Origin: Seminavis robusta | Lineage: Eukaryota > Bacillariophyta > Bacillariophyceae > Naviculales > Naviculaceae | Length of the DNA stretch: 20,623 nucleotides | Direction of reading: 5' to 3' | NCBI GenBank assembly: GCA_903772945.1 | Contig: CAICTM010001931.1 | Location: forward strand, 1 to 20,623 | Shown: positions 8,503-20,130 of the stretch, one piece after another | Position numbering within the stretch: position 1 is the first letter of the stretch | Layout: each line of letters starts with the position of its first letter | Program-made: the position numbers and the translations under genes | Notes under the pieces: generated by a model | Databases searched by the model: none | What the model was told of the DNA's origin: nothing | What the model saw: the letters and a program-made list of their open reading frames with translations, nothing else

Positions 8503-8714
8503 GCTACGACGGTAGGATTTAAGCCAACGTCTAAGTTACTATGTCCACCGTTGAAGCAGCCATTTGAGTGATCACTCAACATGGGGTCTCTGCATCTTAC
8601 TGCTGTCGTTGCGTAGATATGCCTCCACACTCCACACCTCCATCCACCTAGTGTGTTGTTATCATCGCAATCAGGAATTAGTTCTGTTGTAGGTCTTTGT
8701 TTTGTGTTGTGTTG

Positions 8715-10520
8715 ATGGGATTGCCAACCGCAACTTGGTTGTTGCTGTTGTCCTCTGTGCTTGCTGGTGGGGAGACGAATCATAAGATCCCATTTCTCCG
8801 AGGTCAGCAGGACGAGCAACAAGCAGCTACGAAAACCGAACGAAAGCTGAAAATTGACAACCGCATCGTTGGAGGTTCTGCTGCTCCTTTGGACAAGATT
8901 CCTAGTCATGTTCAATGGAAATTGGGCTGTGGCGGGAGTTTATTCCATGATGACTTGGTGTTGACAGCAGCACACTGCTTCAACAACGCCCCGGTCGCCC
9001 TCAATTGGCCTGTCTATGTTGGTGGGAACGGAACCTCCGAATCCGGTACCGAAATGTATGCCGAAGCAGGCTATAGACACCCTCTTTATAATCCAAGCAA
9101 TATACAAGCCTATGATTTTGCTGTTTTGCAGCTGCCCCAACAAGTCACGGGCATCGAGTTCATGTCCCTCAACACAGATCGGGATTATCCAGTCAATGGA
9201 CAAGAATTGACAGTCATGGGGTTTGGATTGCTGAATGAAACTGATACCATTGTGGATGCCCCAAATGACATGCATGAAGTCACTGTGCCCATGATTGGTG
9301 ATTGTGTGCCTTACTACACTTCAGACCGAATCAACGAAGAAATTGTCTTTTGTGCTGGAGATATGCCAGGAGGAGGGAAAGATGCTTGCCTGGTACGTCT
9401 GGATATCTACATGTACTTGCCTCAAATGCTCTGCGACGAGTGGCCTAACTTATCTTGTCTTTACATGATACCCAGGGCGACTCAGGTGGTCCCATTGTTG
9501 ATGCTTACGGAACACAAGTCGGTTTGGTTAGTTGGGGGATTGGTAAGGAATCGCCATATGGAAGTCTCTTAGCGGGCCTTCTGTAGCCTGAGTAAGGTTT
9601 CAAATCTCACTCCTTGCATGCCAACATGTTACACCACCACAGGATGTGCCCAAGAATATCGACCAGGAGTCTATGCTCGGGTATCTGCCATTTCACAGTG
9701 GTTGGAATTCCTCAAATGTGATGTCAGCATGTATCCTCCAGCAGGCTGCACACGGTTAGATGTCAACATGACCTATGATGACTATCCGGAGGAGACAGGC
9801 TTTCGCGTTATCGATGATAATCATCCACAGCGACAGGGAATGATCTTTGAATTACCTGAAAGGATGGACATTCCCCAAAGAGCAACAATCCACTATTCCT
9901 ATCAGCTTCCTATTGGGAACTATACCTTTGTCTATGCAGACACCAGTTTAGATGGGAGCTGTTGTGACTTTGGTGATGGACGTGCCATCATTACCAATGA
10001 AGGCAAGGGTGTCAATGTGAGTGGTGATTTCTCATCCTATGGACAGCAAGCCGCTATCGAAATACCATTGCCGTATGTGGGATTCCGGGGAGCCTGGATT
10101 CATGATGGATCGGATCATTACACCGGCACTTCAGTACAGCAACGTAGTGACAAATTGATGTTTGGAATCCAATTGGTCATCATGTATGATCTCGAAAGAG
10201 TCCATGACATTACATGGAAGCTCTACATTGTCAATGAGTTGGGTGGGGGAGAACTCATATTGTTGCGACACGACGCTCCTGATCCTGCCCGTGTCTTGGA
10301 TTCCTACAACCGACAGAGTTTTGTCGTTCAAGATCTTCCTGAAGGATCGTATGAATTCCACATGGAAGATGCCTCCGGGAGGGGCTTTGCTCGAGGTGTT
10401 GGTTTTGCCAGAATCACATTACTGGACAACCCAACGGGTGTGTTTTTGGGTCGTCTCTTTCATATTCCAGCTGCAGACATTGAACCACTCACGGTTGCCA
10501 GATTTGGCCTTGGCGGGTGA
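8715..10520 (+). CDS. Secreted trypsin-like serine protease (S1A) with C-terminal extension, three exons
   Basis: This is a chymotrypsin-fold endopeptidase, predicted to cut after Lys or Arg outside the cell. Exons 8715-9392, 9476-9542 and 9643-10520 are joined by a GTACGT...CAG intron (83 bases) and a GTAAGG...CAG intron (100 bases), giving 540 residues. The joins restore KDACL|GDSGGP and WGIG|CAQEYRPGVYARV exactly. The signal peptide is about 1-18, and NR|IVGG (50-54) is the activation cleavage. The triad is His87 (LTAAHC), Asp134 (YDFAVLQL) and Ser229 (GDSGGP); Asp223, six residues before Ser229, fits trypsin specificity. About 265 further residues follow with two similar beta-rich units: LPIGNYTFVYADTSLDGSCC with FGDGRAIIT, and LPEGSYEFHMEDASGRGFA. 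This G.Y.F...D..G.G pattern recurs in secreted proteins of related algae and may bind substrate. The start is ATG 8715, since an upstream in-frame TTG is not used in eukaryotes. Confidence 0.92.
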
Positions 10521-11248
10521 TGGTAGTACCAACCAATTCCGGTTGTTCGATTATGCAGCATGAGTCCCACAGAGCACACCGAGTGCGTGATGCAAATCCC
10601 TCTGAGCTCTCCCAGCAGATGGAATATGACGCAAGCAAAGCAATCCTGCCACAAACTTTAACAAGAGAACGATGGAAAATCTATCTGCTTGGAGTATATC
10701 TGCTCATTCGGACGACCAGCCAATCAACGATGCACTTCCCTACTACTAGCTCTCTCAGTTTCCTCTCCACCAACTCCTGCTAGTATGACAAATTTGGCAC
10801 AAAATTCCTCGGTCAAACGCCATGGCTTGGCGGCAATTGCGGTTGACGTACGGTACTCCCGAATACGAAAACTGCGACAACTGAACCCCCTTTGAATCGA
10901 ATCATTTTGGTATCAATATTCTTGTTCATCACGGTGGAGGACGACTGTGTCCTGGACTATGTCCTTTTGCCATTATTCCTCGAGAGGCCGTCGGTGACGG
11001 TCGATTCGATTCGATTCGATTCGATTCTCCACGCTCCAACATTTACCAAGGAACGAGCTGTGACGTTGCACCATGTAGAACAACTTGGACTTTTTCCAAA
11101 GGTCCATTCTCTAGCACGCTCCAAAATCCACCGTACCAAGAAAAGAGCTGTTGCATGGGTTGAAAAATCTTGTTTGACCATTAGACTTTTTGCATAGTAA
11201 ATGTTTTGAAGTAACCATGCGATGCGATTCGAGCGATTCAATTCCCTG
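10521..11248. other. Intergenic stretch between converging genes
   Basis: These 728 bases between the protease and COQ10 3' ends show no supported gene. Several open frames of 64-133 codons exist on both strands but lack motifs. The only clear structure is a TCGAT microsatellite at 11001-11027. Confidence 0.55.
11001..11027. repeat. TCGAT microsatellite
   Basis: Five tandem copies of the five-base unit tcgat (11001-11025), plus two more bases of a partial copy, lie in the 3' gap. Confidence 0.9.
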
Positions 11249-11794
11249 CTATTGTTGTTGTGCATCCTGCAGTTCTGGTGGCAGTGGTATTTCGTGACAG
11301 CGTTTTTCAAAGGCTTCTATTTGTCGTATTGCCACTTCCTCGAGGACTCGATCGAGGATTCCCACAATCATGGGATCCGCCACGGTCATTTCCACTTGAA
11401 AGCTGACATGACATCCTCGGTGGTTGTTTATTGTCGTTGTTGTATCATTTTCAGAAGCGTCTTTGAGTTTCCAAGTACTCTTGAGTGAATCAAACATGGT
11501 ACTCTGAATACTCTTGGAATGAATGGTCATGGTTTCGGGTTGTACCGTGACGCGGGAAGTGTACTGTTCCTTGAGTGCTTTCCCCCAGGGAATACCGACG
11601 GTAAGAGTGGCATCAAAGCTTCTCCCTCCATCGTACACGTGTAGGACTTGAGAGTGCCAACAGAGCGGTAGAAATTTGGAATAGGAATCGACATCTTGAA
11701 TGATGCGGAATAAATGCATGGGATGAATGCCCTTGAGTACACGACGTTCCACAAATTGCTTTGTCACGGGGCTAAAGATGTTCTTGAGAATCAT
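11249..11794 (-). CDS. COQ10: COQ10-type coenzyme Q-binding START-domain protein
   Basis: COQ10 proteins are mitochondrial inner-membrane-associated lipid carriers of the START superfamily. They bind ubiquinone and are needed for efficient respiration and Q synthesis. The 181-residue product matches across its length: VDSYSKFLPLCWHSQVL, FDATLTVGIPWGKALKEQYTS and MFDSLKSTWKL, then the C-terminal helix AIRQIEAFEKRCHE. The start is the ATG at 11792-11794; an in-frame TGA lies about 30 bases upstream, so this is the only ATG for this exon. No classical mitochondrial presequence is visible, although the first 20 residues are basic (VTKQFVERRVLKG). A targeting sequence may lie on an unseen upstream exon or be absent. 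It is divergent from the helicase gene, with 368 bases between start codons. Confidence 0.88.
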   Translation of the reverse strand: MILKNIFSPVTKQFVERRVLKGIHPMHLFRIIQDVDSYSKFLPLCWHSQVLHVYDGGRSFDATLTVGIPWGKALKEQYTSRVTVQPETMTIHSKSIQSTMFDSLKSTWKLKDASENDTTTTINNHRGCHVSFQVEMTVADPMIVGILDRVLEEVAIRQIEAFEKRCHEIPLPPELQDAQQQ

Positions 11795-12162
11795 AGTATG
11801 ATGTCTTTCTTCTTCTATTGCTCATGTACTATTGGATTGCAAGTGAGTCCATTCGTCTCATTGTTGACGTCTTCAACGGCGAAAGATGAAAGTTGAATGA
11901 GAGGTTGGTTGTTGGGGTGGCGATGCTGAGTCACTCCCCTCATTAGGGAACAGGTTAAGCCAATCAACGCGCCAAAACCCAAGCCAACCTCCAAATCACC
12001 TCCGATCTCAGCTTTCAAACCCACGGTCGGATCTTTCCATCAATCTGCGTGTGGTAAAGTCGTACCATACAGCTGTAGGTGCCACAACAACAAAAGAAAC
12101 AAATTGCATTGAGTGAGTTAGTGGGGCTTGATTCGATTCATTCATCCACCCATCATAGCACC
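11795..12162. promoter_or_regulatory. Shared intergenic region of divergent COQ10 and helicase genes
   Basis: The 368 bases between the two start codons must hold both promoters. I see no clear TATA box or motif. A plus-strand frame without ATG runs from 12079 into the helicase ORF, so the helicase N-terminus could extend by an unseen exon. Confidence 0.4.
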
Positions 12163-15100
12163 ATGATGAATACTACTAGTAAGAAAGCCAGTGCTGCTGC
12201 TGCCAACAAGAAGAAGATCAAGAAACGCGGCAATCCGATTCTGACTCCGGCCATGATGGAAGTGGCCAAACAGCAAGAAGCCAAGGAGACGCAACTGGAT
12301 CTTCAACAAAGCAATGAAAATGGACGTTTTCGAAGTCCTTCCGAAGCGTTCTATGTGGGTGCCATTTTGTCCGTGTCTCCTCGCGATTATGTCGAATCCT
12401 GGTCCAATCACACCACTCGACGGACAGTCTGGAAGGCCACAGCGTCCGTGTTGAAATTGACACCTCCCGTCCACAGTTTGGCAGGACAATCCTTGACACG
12501 GAGACAACACTGTAACGACCGAGCCGCATTGGTCCTGGAAGAATCCATTCATGTCTTATCGGAAGCCATGGCCAAGCGATGGAGCAATCGAAACAATCAT
12601 CGCCATGGTCAATCCAACAAACGCAGCAACAGCAACACCACCATGACACTGGAACTCTCCGAACGAACATTCAACAGTCGCTCGCAGGTTGTCTTTTTTG
12701 AATTCTCACTGCCCGACATGGCACCCCCCTTTACCAAAGAACAGCAGTTTCATTTGAGGACGGGCACCATTGTCGAGTGCGTTCCTGCCAATTGCCAACA
12801 TCAAGTCGATCAGGTCCTCTTGGCGTGCATTTGCATGACCAAACGACAAATCACCCAAAAGGCACGTCGGTTCGTGGTCATGACGGTGCCGGAAAATGAA
12901 CAACGACACATTCGGTGTGGACTGTGGGCCGTCACGCCATTGACCAGTCTCGTGTCCGAGTTTCGACAGTTGGATACGTGCAACTTGATTCGGAGTGGAC
13001 ATGCGCCACTGCCCTTTTTGCAGACGCTGCTTGGACAACAACAAAAGTCCACCAAAGCAGGTTCCAAGCAGCCAGTCGTACGGGTGCTCGATCTTTCCAA
13101 CGACACGACAACAGCAGCAGCAGCCACAGTCACTGTAGCCACAACAAACAAGGAAAAGAGTAAAACAGCCACTGACAAGATGACAACCAAGGACAAAGGT
13201 GGGCGAACAGGTACTGATAAGACGAGGACCATAGAGATTGTACTCTCGAGTGATGATGATGAGAGTGACAGTGATGACGACAGTGACAGTGACAATGACA
13301 GTACCAAGGAAACTGACGGCGCTAAGAAGAGAGAAAGTGACAATGACAAGAACGACAACGATATTATTGAAATAAGCGACAACAACACTGTGGCAAATAT
13401 TCCAAGTACACCACCTCCCACCAAACGACAATATAATATTGCTCCACCACAATCCCCAATGAGGGTTTGGAGTTTGCCCAACCTCAACAGTATTCAAGCC
13501 AAGGCAGCGGCTGACTTTTTGGATTCTCCAACAGGATCCATCTCCTTAGTGCAAGGTACGTCCAGAAAGTCGAACGATCGCTATGTTCACCTTCCGTAGC
13601 AGACACTCACGAATCTCTCACTCTTCTGCTTTTGTCTCACATCATCAGGCCCACCGGGCACGGGGAAAACTACCTTTCTCGTTTCCACCATTGGACAATA
13701 TCTGCAACGCCTCTTGGCGGAAACGGAAGCCGAGGCCATTGCCAGAGGAGAAACACCTCATTTGACACGCTCACCCCCGCATTATGCGGGGAGGAGATGC
13801 AAAAAGGGAAAGGCACTCATGGTGGCGGCGCCCACCAACAAGGCCGTGTCTGTGCTAGCGTCCCGATTCATGTCTACCATTTCCGGAGAGAAAAAGGGAG
13901 CCAATTCGTGCCATGAATTAAAGGTGATTCTGGTGGGAGATGCGGAAAAACTGGTGGAAGATACGCCGATTTACAGCAAAAAGAACCAAGGCGACGACAA
14001 CAACAACAATAGTATTATGAGTGACAATGACATTGTGGATCATGCCAGTCTGAAAGAAACCATCAAGTCGATGGCATGTCTGAAACGAATCTTTGTGTAT
14101 CGATTTTTGGAAAACATTGAGGAAGAAGTCAAGACGGTCCTTGGGACACTTCGACGCAACAGGTCGCAGAACAACAGCAATCCACCAAAAAGTGAACAGG
14201 ATGATGACAACGACGACAATGAGAAGGACCAAACCAACGCTGACAACGCCAAGGATGACAACGGCGACTCCAACGAGAGCAGCTACGGCGAACGCAACTA
14301 CAAAATGCAACGATACTCCCTCTTGCGGCTCGTCCACCAATATGTTGATATCGGGTACGTCTTTCCGCAAGGATATCAGGCCCGGGGAGAGTTATTGCGA
14401 GACACGTTGTTGAAAATGAGTCACAAGGATTTTAGAAGCAATACGACAACACCAGCCTCCGAAAAACAAGTCAAGTTGTTTGAAAAGAGGCTTGACCATG
14501 TGCTCGGCGATGTCCAGACTCTGATTCATACTCGTGACATTGGCCAGCGAGTCATATTAGCTCTCATTCGTTCAGGTGCGTGCAGGAAATGTCACGCCCA
14601 ATGATACGCCATCATGGCGCTCACAACTCTGTTTTCTGCATGTTTAACCCGACAGCTGATTTGATTTTTTGTACGCTGGCAACGTCGGGATCCGCAATCT
14701 TCAAATCACGAGATCGACCCTTCAAAATACGCGATTTGATCGTGGACGAAGCCGCAGCTGCCACTGAACCGCAAATCGGCATTCCGTTTCATATGTGTCC
14801 AGATCGGTTGTTGGCGGTGGGAGATCCCATGCAGTTGCCCGCTACAGTCTTTAGTCCTGTGGCCAGACAGTATGGTCTCGACAAGAGCCTTCATGAACGT
14901 CTCATGAAAGACTGCAAGTACCCGTACACGATGCTACGACAACAATATCGCATGAGGCCTCAGATCTCTCAGTTTCCCTCGAAAACGTTCTATCGAGGCA
15001 AACTGAAGGATGGCGATGAAGTGATAAGGTATGACTCGATTCCGATCCATGCTTTGTACTGGTGTCGTACCTGTATGTGTTCTCTGTTCCTCACATGCTT

Positions 15101-16035
15101 GAGTCTGCAGCGACACTTATGTGAGTCCGCGTCCCTTACTTCAAGATCCGCAGAGGCCGTTTGTATTCCAGGAAGTGCTTGGTGAAGAGAAGCAGCGGGA
15201 GGGAGGTTCCTACATGAACCGCGCCGAAGCCGAAGCTGTGGTTCATCGGATCCGCCAGCTCCGCGACAAAGCCGCTGGCCAGGACCCCAACTGGTTTCGC
15301 AACGACAAAGTTCGCATCATCACATTCTATCAAGCACAAGTTGATTTGATCAACTCGTTGCTCAATCCACTTGGTTTCGGAAAACGCAAGTCGGGTCTTG
15401 TGGCGAGTACCGTCGACAGCAGTCAAGGATGCGAAGCCAACCTTGTCCTTGTGTCCTTTGTCAGAACTTGCCGAAAGCGCCATCGAAACCATGTAGGGGA
15501 TGCCGACAGGGAGGCGTTTGCCCGGAGCGTGGCCGGGTTCCTGACGGACAATCGCCGTCTCAACGTTGCCCTCACTCGGGCAAAGTTTGAATTGATTTGT
15601 ATCGGCAGTGCGAGTCACATGCTGGAAAACGAACACCTTGAGACGCTCCATGCGTTTGCCAAGCAATGCCAGGCACGTGGCTGCATCATTGAAAGCCCAT
15701 TGGGTGTAGTTTCTCCGAATGTGACTGTTGCAGCGCTCGACCATCGTAATGGACAACGCAAGAGGCAAGGTACGGGTGATGGCAGCAACAATCCTCATCA
15801 CAACAGAATGCAGTGTGACAAAAGGTGGAAAGGACAGAAGAAGCGCCACAACAACAACCATAGAACCCATGAGAGAGAAGGCAACGACGCCGAAATGGCG
15901 CACAAGAGCAATGAAAGACAGGGCGGCCATCGCAGCGGCAGCCGACGGAAGAAACGCAAGAATTGGCAAAACAATGGCAAGAAGGGAGAGGGCAAACGCC
16001 AGAAGACGATCTTCGATGGCGGTCCTCAATCGTGA
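12163..16035 (+). CDS. SF1B helicase of the UPF1/SEN1-like family, four exons
   Basis: This is an ATP-driven RNA/DNA helicase, probably in nuclear RNA processing or decay. Exons 12163-13555, 13649-14575, 14656-15028 and 15111-16035 use donors GTACGT, GTGCGT and GTATGA and CAG-type acceptors; introns are 93, 80 and 82 bases. The joins keep frame and give 1205 residues. Motifs in order: GPPGTGKTT (Walker A, about 465-473), APTNKAVSVLA (Ia), LIVDEAAAATEP (Walker B, about 801-812), VGDPMQLPAT (III), LRQQYRMRP (IV), VDSSQGCEANLVLVSFVR (V) and LNVALTRAKFELICIG (VI). A long N-terminal region of about 440 residues with a Ser/Asp acidic tract, an Asp/Asn insert (about 636-681) inside the 1B region, and a Lys/Arg/Asn/His-rich tail (about 1105-1205) are unlike compact UPF1 and may be disordered. 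The start is the first ATG; the frame is open upstream to a GTG. Confidence 0.9.
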
Positions 16036-16612
16036 TCGACGTACAATGTTCGTGGAAGCAAGTCGTTTGGAACGAAGTGCCTTCATGACATTTTTCTCGT
16101 CTCGGTTGCTAACTGAATTACCTATAGCCATTGTTTTTGACAGCTTGGCTGAAAACCGTTCCCTAGGACGTGGTCTATCATCTATCGACGTTCGTCTCGT
16201 CTCTGAATAGACCCGTGGACGGCGACCGTGGATAACAACGCTGGAGAAGGATGCATCCTCATCGACAACTTCCCAACCCATGCCTATGGCGGTCATCCAG
16301 AGAGCTTATTATCATCTTTATCCCGGTTCATTTTCAAGATCCGAGTTTCATCAGGTTCCATCATGGTTCATCCATGTGCTTGGTACATCTAGTACCGGTA
16401 GCTCCTTTAGAAGACCTAAAAAGCTGGGAAGGACCCTCTGGGTTCCACGATTTGCAAAAATATCCATGACTCAAGATCGGCCGCAAGAGTGCTAGCTACT
16501 GTACAGTACCGTAGCTGGGACCTCAAAAGCCTAGAATCATAGAAAGCCTAGACAGTTTAGACTTGCAATTGTATTGAGAATTCAAAGGCGAGTCTGAACC
16601 AGTCAATGCCGT
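16036..16612. other. Intergenic stretch between converging helicase and enolase
   Basis: These 577 bases hold a TACCGGTA at 16393-16400 and a GTAC-rich bit near 16500. The first 260 bases are also open on the minus strand as the start of a 386-codon frame that runs antisense into helicase exon 4 (see findings). No other gene is supported. Confidence 0.5.
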
Positions 16613-18266
<1,654 letters not shown>

Positions 18267-18445
18267 TTACGAGAAGAATGCAGATCGAGAGAAAAAATGA
18301 TGCTTGGTATTGTTTGTGTTTGATGGTTCACCTGGATGCTGAGGCTCATGCGAAGATTCTGCTCAACACCTGCTACTCCACGGCAAAAATGCGGACAGAT
18401 GCAAAAATGAGGAAAACCTCCGGAACACTTCGGAAACACATTTGA

Positions 18446-18799
18446 ATTTACTACTTAACGTCCCTAAGAGCATGGCTGGAGGATGATTTTGTGATCAAAA
18501 AGCAACCAACTTCTGGTTACCAGATCTCAGTCAATATCCAACCAATTGACATAGTTGTTGAATGGTATTTGTCAGCAATAATGTTGTTTTGAATGACATT
18601 GTCTTACTTTGTTGAGATAGTGTAGTTGATAGTTTCATATTGGGTGTTTACATGAAGGGGTCATTTTTGCACCAAATATTTCTAAATGTGAGGGTGTATA
18701 TGTTGCAATGGGTCTTAATGTCAAGGTGTAAAGGCTGACTGATCTTCACTCTACTAGTTGATGTTAGGTTGCCCGGTTTCTTAAAACTAAGTAGTAAAT
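18446..18799. mobile_element. Possible MITE bounded by 12-base terminal inverted repeats
   Basis: ATTTACTACTTA at 18446-18457 is repeated exactly as its reverse complement TAAGTAGTAAAT at 18788-18799, enclosing 354 bases with no coding capacity. GA flanks both ends (18444-18445 and 18800-18801), a possible two-base target duplication. This size and layout suit a non-autonomous DNA transposon. Chance pairing of a 12-mer over this distance is possible but unlikely. Confidence 0.35.
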
Positions 18800-18847
18800 G
18801 AGGACTGTCCACATTTGCGCTCCAGAGTAGCCTGATCAACACCAGCT

Positions 18848-18993
18848 AACACCTACTCAAGATCTTCACAGATCTTTGCAGTGGCTTTCCGCCTGAAGCA
18901 TTGTGCTGCGGCCCAGAGATTCTGCTCAACACATACTCATCAAGATCTTCAAAGATCAATTTCTGCGGCTTTCAGTGCTGGAGCATTCTGCCG
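18848..18993. repeat. Imperfect tandem duplication, about 81-base unit
   Basis: Copy 1 (about 18848-18911) and copy 2 (about 18928-18993) share, in order, aacacctactcaagatcttc / aacacatactcatcaagatc, then gcggctt-like and agcattgtgctgcgg / agcattctgccgg segments. It is seen by eye; the exact borders are uncertain. Confidence 0.5.
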
Positions 18994-19249
18994 GTTAGGG
19001 GGGACTACCGGTACCATGACACGTATCGAACCGCGCATGTCTCCTCAGCTGGGAGGAACAGGAAAACGCATTACACCACTACACAAGCCATTACACACTA
19101 CATTCAAGTACTATTTTATAAGGGCATTCAACAAGCTACCCTTTTTGGTTACATGAGCACTCAACAAGTTGCTCCTAGATTGGTTGGTTGTTGTAGTTGT
19201 TTACAGTGTGCCTAACACACATCAAAGCCATGGCTGTTGTTGAGTTTGT

Positions 19250-19464
19250 CTAGTGATGAGGGGTCAGGTTGTTGTATTCAATATCACCCTTCTTCTTGCC
19301 CTTGGCATGCCTCTTCCTCATGACAAAGGATTGAGCTACCCTTTTCTTCCTTTTCTCAGCCAAGTCAACATGGCAGAACAATGCACCAGACTCAAAGATC
19401 TAGTGAGCCTTCGCGCGAAATTGGTGCGCATTCATTCCCTCCAGTCAGAATCCTCACAATTTTC
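19250..19464 (-). pseudogene. Decayed coding fragment of unknown origin
   Basis: On the minus strand, 19250-19393 reads as 47 codons ending in TAG with protein-like content: ESGALFCHVDLAEKRKKRVA, then a Lys/Arg-rich part and GDIEYNNLTPHH. Just upstream the coding feel continues in another frame (KIVRILTGGNECAPISREGS, about 19400-19464) after an apparent frameshift near 19394. There is no ATG. It may be the 3' end of a transposon protein or of the neighbouring minus-strand gene, now decayed. I cannot name the family. Confidence 0.3.
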
Positions 19465-19668
19465 TTTTCTTGGATCGATCGACTTGTGTTGAAGCAGTTG
19501 CCGATCAATCCACACCAGCCATAACAATAGTAAGCTGCTTCATATGCCCAAACTTAGTATGCACTCTACTGACTAGTCCCTTTGAAGAATGATAATGCAA
19601 GTCTCTGAAAGCCATCTTGCCCACAAGTCAATCCATTCAGAAACAAGAATGCGGGAAGGCATCACAGT

Positions 19669-20130
19669 CTACATGTGGGGACAGAGTGTAGGACCGAGCC
19701 ACATGTAGCTGGGGAAGGTCACATTGAGGGTAGAGGGATCAACTGGAAATGGCAGCTCCATAGTGAATTCTGAAATGACATCACCCCTGACATCAAGGAT
19801 GGACCTGACATACTGCTGCATGGCATGGCGCCTCACATTGGTATCCTCTAGGTTCTCCCTTGTGTGTTGTTGATAGAGATAATAGAACTCCCCAATATCC
19901 AAGAGGTCTTGGTGCCACTTCTCACTGATAGTCAGCTTCTTGCCATTTGCAGAGACCATGGTTTCAATTTCGGCTTCAGTCGCGCCACTGCTCAGCCAGA
20001 CAATAATAGTGACATGGCGAATGCCATGCTCATTCTCCCACTCCTTCACCATCCTCTTTGGCTTCCAAGTAGTGGGGCCATCCTCTTCGGTAACATCATC
20101 CTCATCATCGTTGCCAGCAATGGAAGTGCA
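19669..20130 (-). CDS. Uncharacterised acidic-headed protein, likely missing its first exon
   Basis: I do not recognise a named family. From the ATG at 20050-20052 the frame gives 127 residues: HGIRHVTIIVWLSSGATEAE and ANGKKLTISEKWHQDLLD suggest a beta-sandwich with a vague CS/HSP20 look, followed by a helical, charged stretch and a hydrophobic end (FPSYMWLGPTLCPHM). The frame stays open and protein-like upstream of that ATG (AGNDDEDDVTEEDGPTTWKP) to an in-frame TAG at 20131-20133, whose AG could be a splice acceptor. The true start is therefore probably on an upstream exon, or the gene is truncated. It sits between decayed repeats on one side and a hairpin-rich region on the other, so it may belong to a mobile element. 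Confidence 0.45.
   Translation of the reverse strand, partial: CTSIAGNDDEDDVTEEDGPTTWKPKRMVKEWENEHGIRHVTIIVWLSSGATEAEIETMVSANGKKLTISEKWHQDLLDIGEFYYLYQQHTRENLEDTNVRRHAMQQYVRSILDVRGDVISEFTMELPFPVDPSTLNVTFPSYMWLGPTLCPHM

Larger units (their letters stand above)
7640..8714. other. Intergenic region between divergent genes, repeat-rich
   Basis: Roughly 1.1 kb separates the minus-strand sulfotransferase-like gene from the plus-strand protease. No convincing ORF is present. It contains a decamer minisatellite (8002-8120), two clusters of GTACCGGTAC palindromes (8198-8217 and 8361-8412) and a 27-base AT-only near-palindrome (8476-8502). Both genes' promoters must lie here. Confidence 0.6.

Noticed and set aside
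10957..11310. 117-codon minus-strand frame overlapping the COQ10 3' end
   Set aside because: It crosses the TCGAT microsatellite and has no motif; COQ10 accounts for the conserved part.
12706..13497. Long minus-strand frames (225-263 codons) opposite helicase exon 1
   Set aside because: They are shadows of the acidic Asp/Ser/Thr repeats; the hydrophobic Leu/Val/Ser runs are the antisense of those codons.
13918..14370. 150-codon minus-strand hydrophobic frame
   Set aside because: It is the antisense of helicase exon 2, including its Asp/Asn insert.
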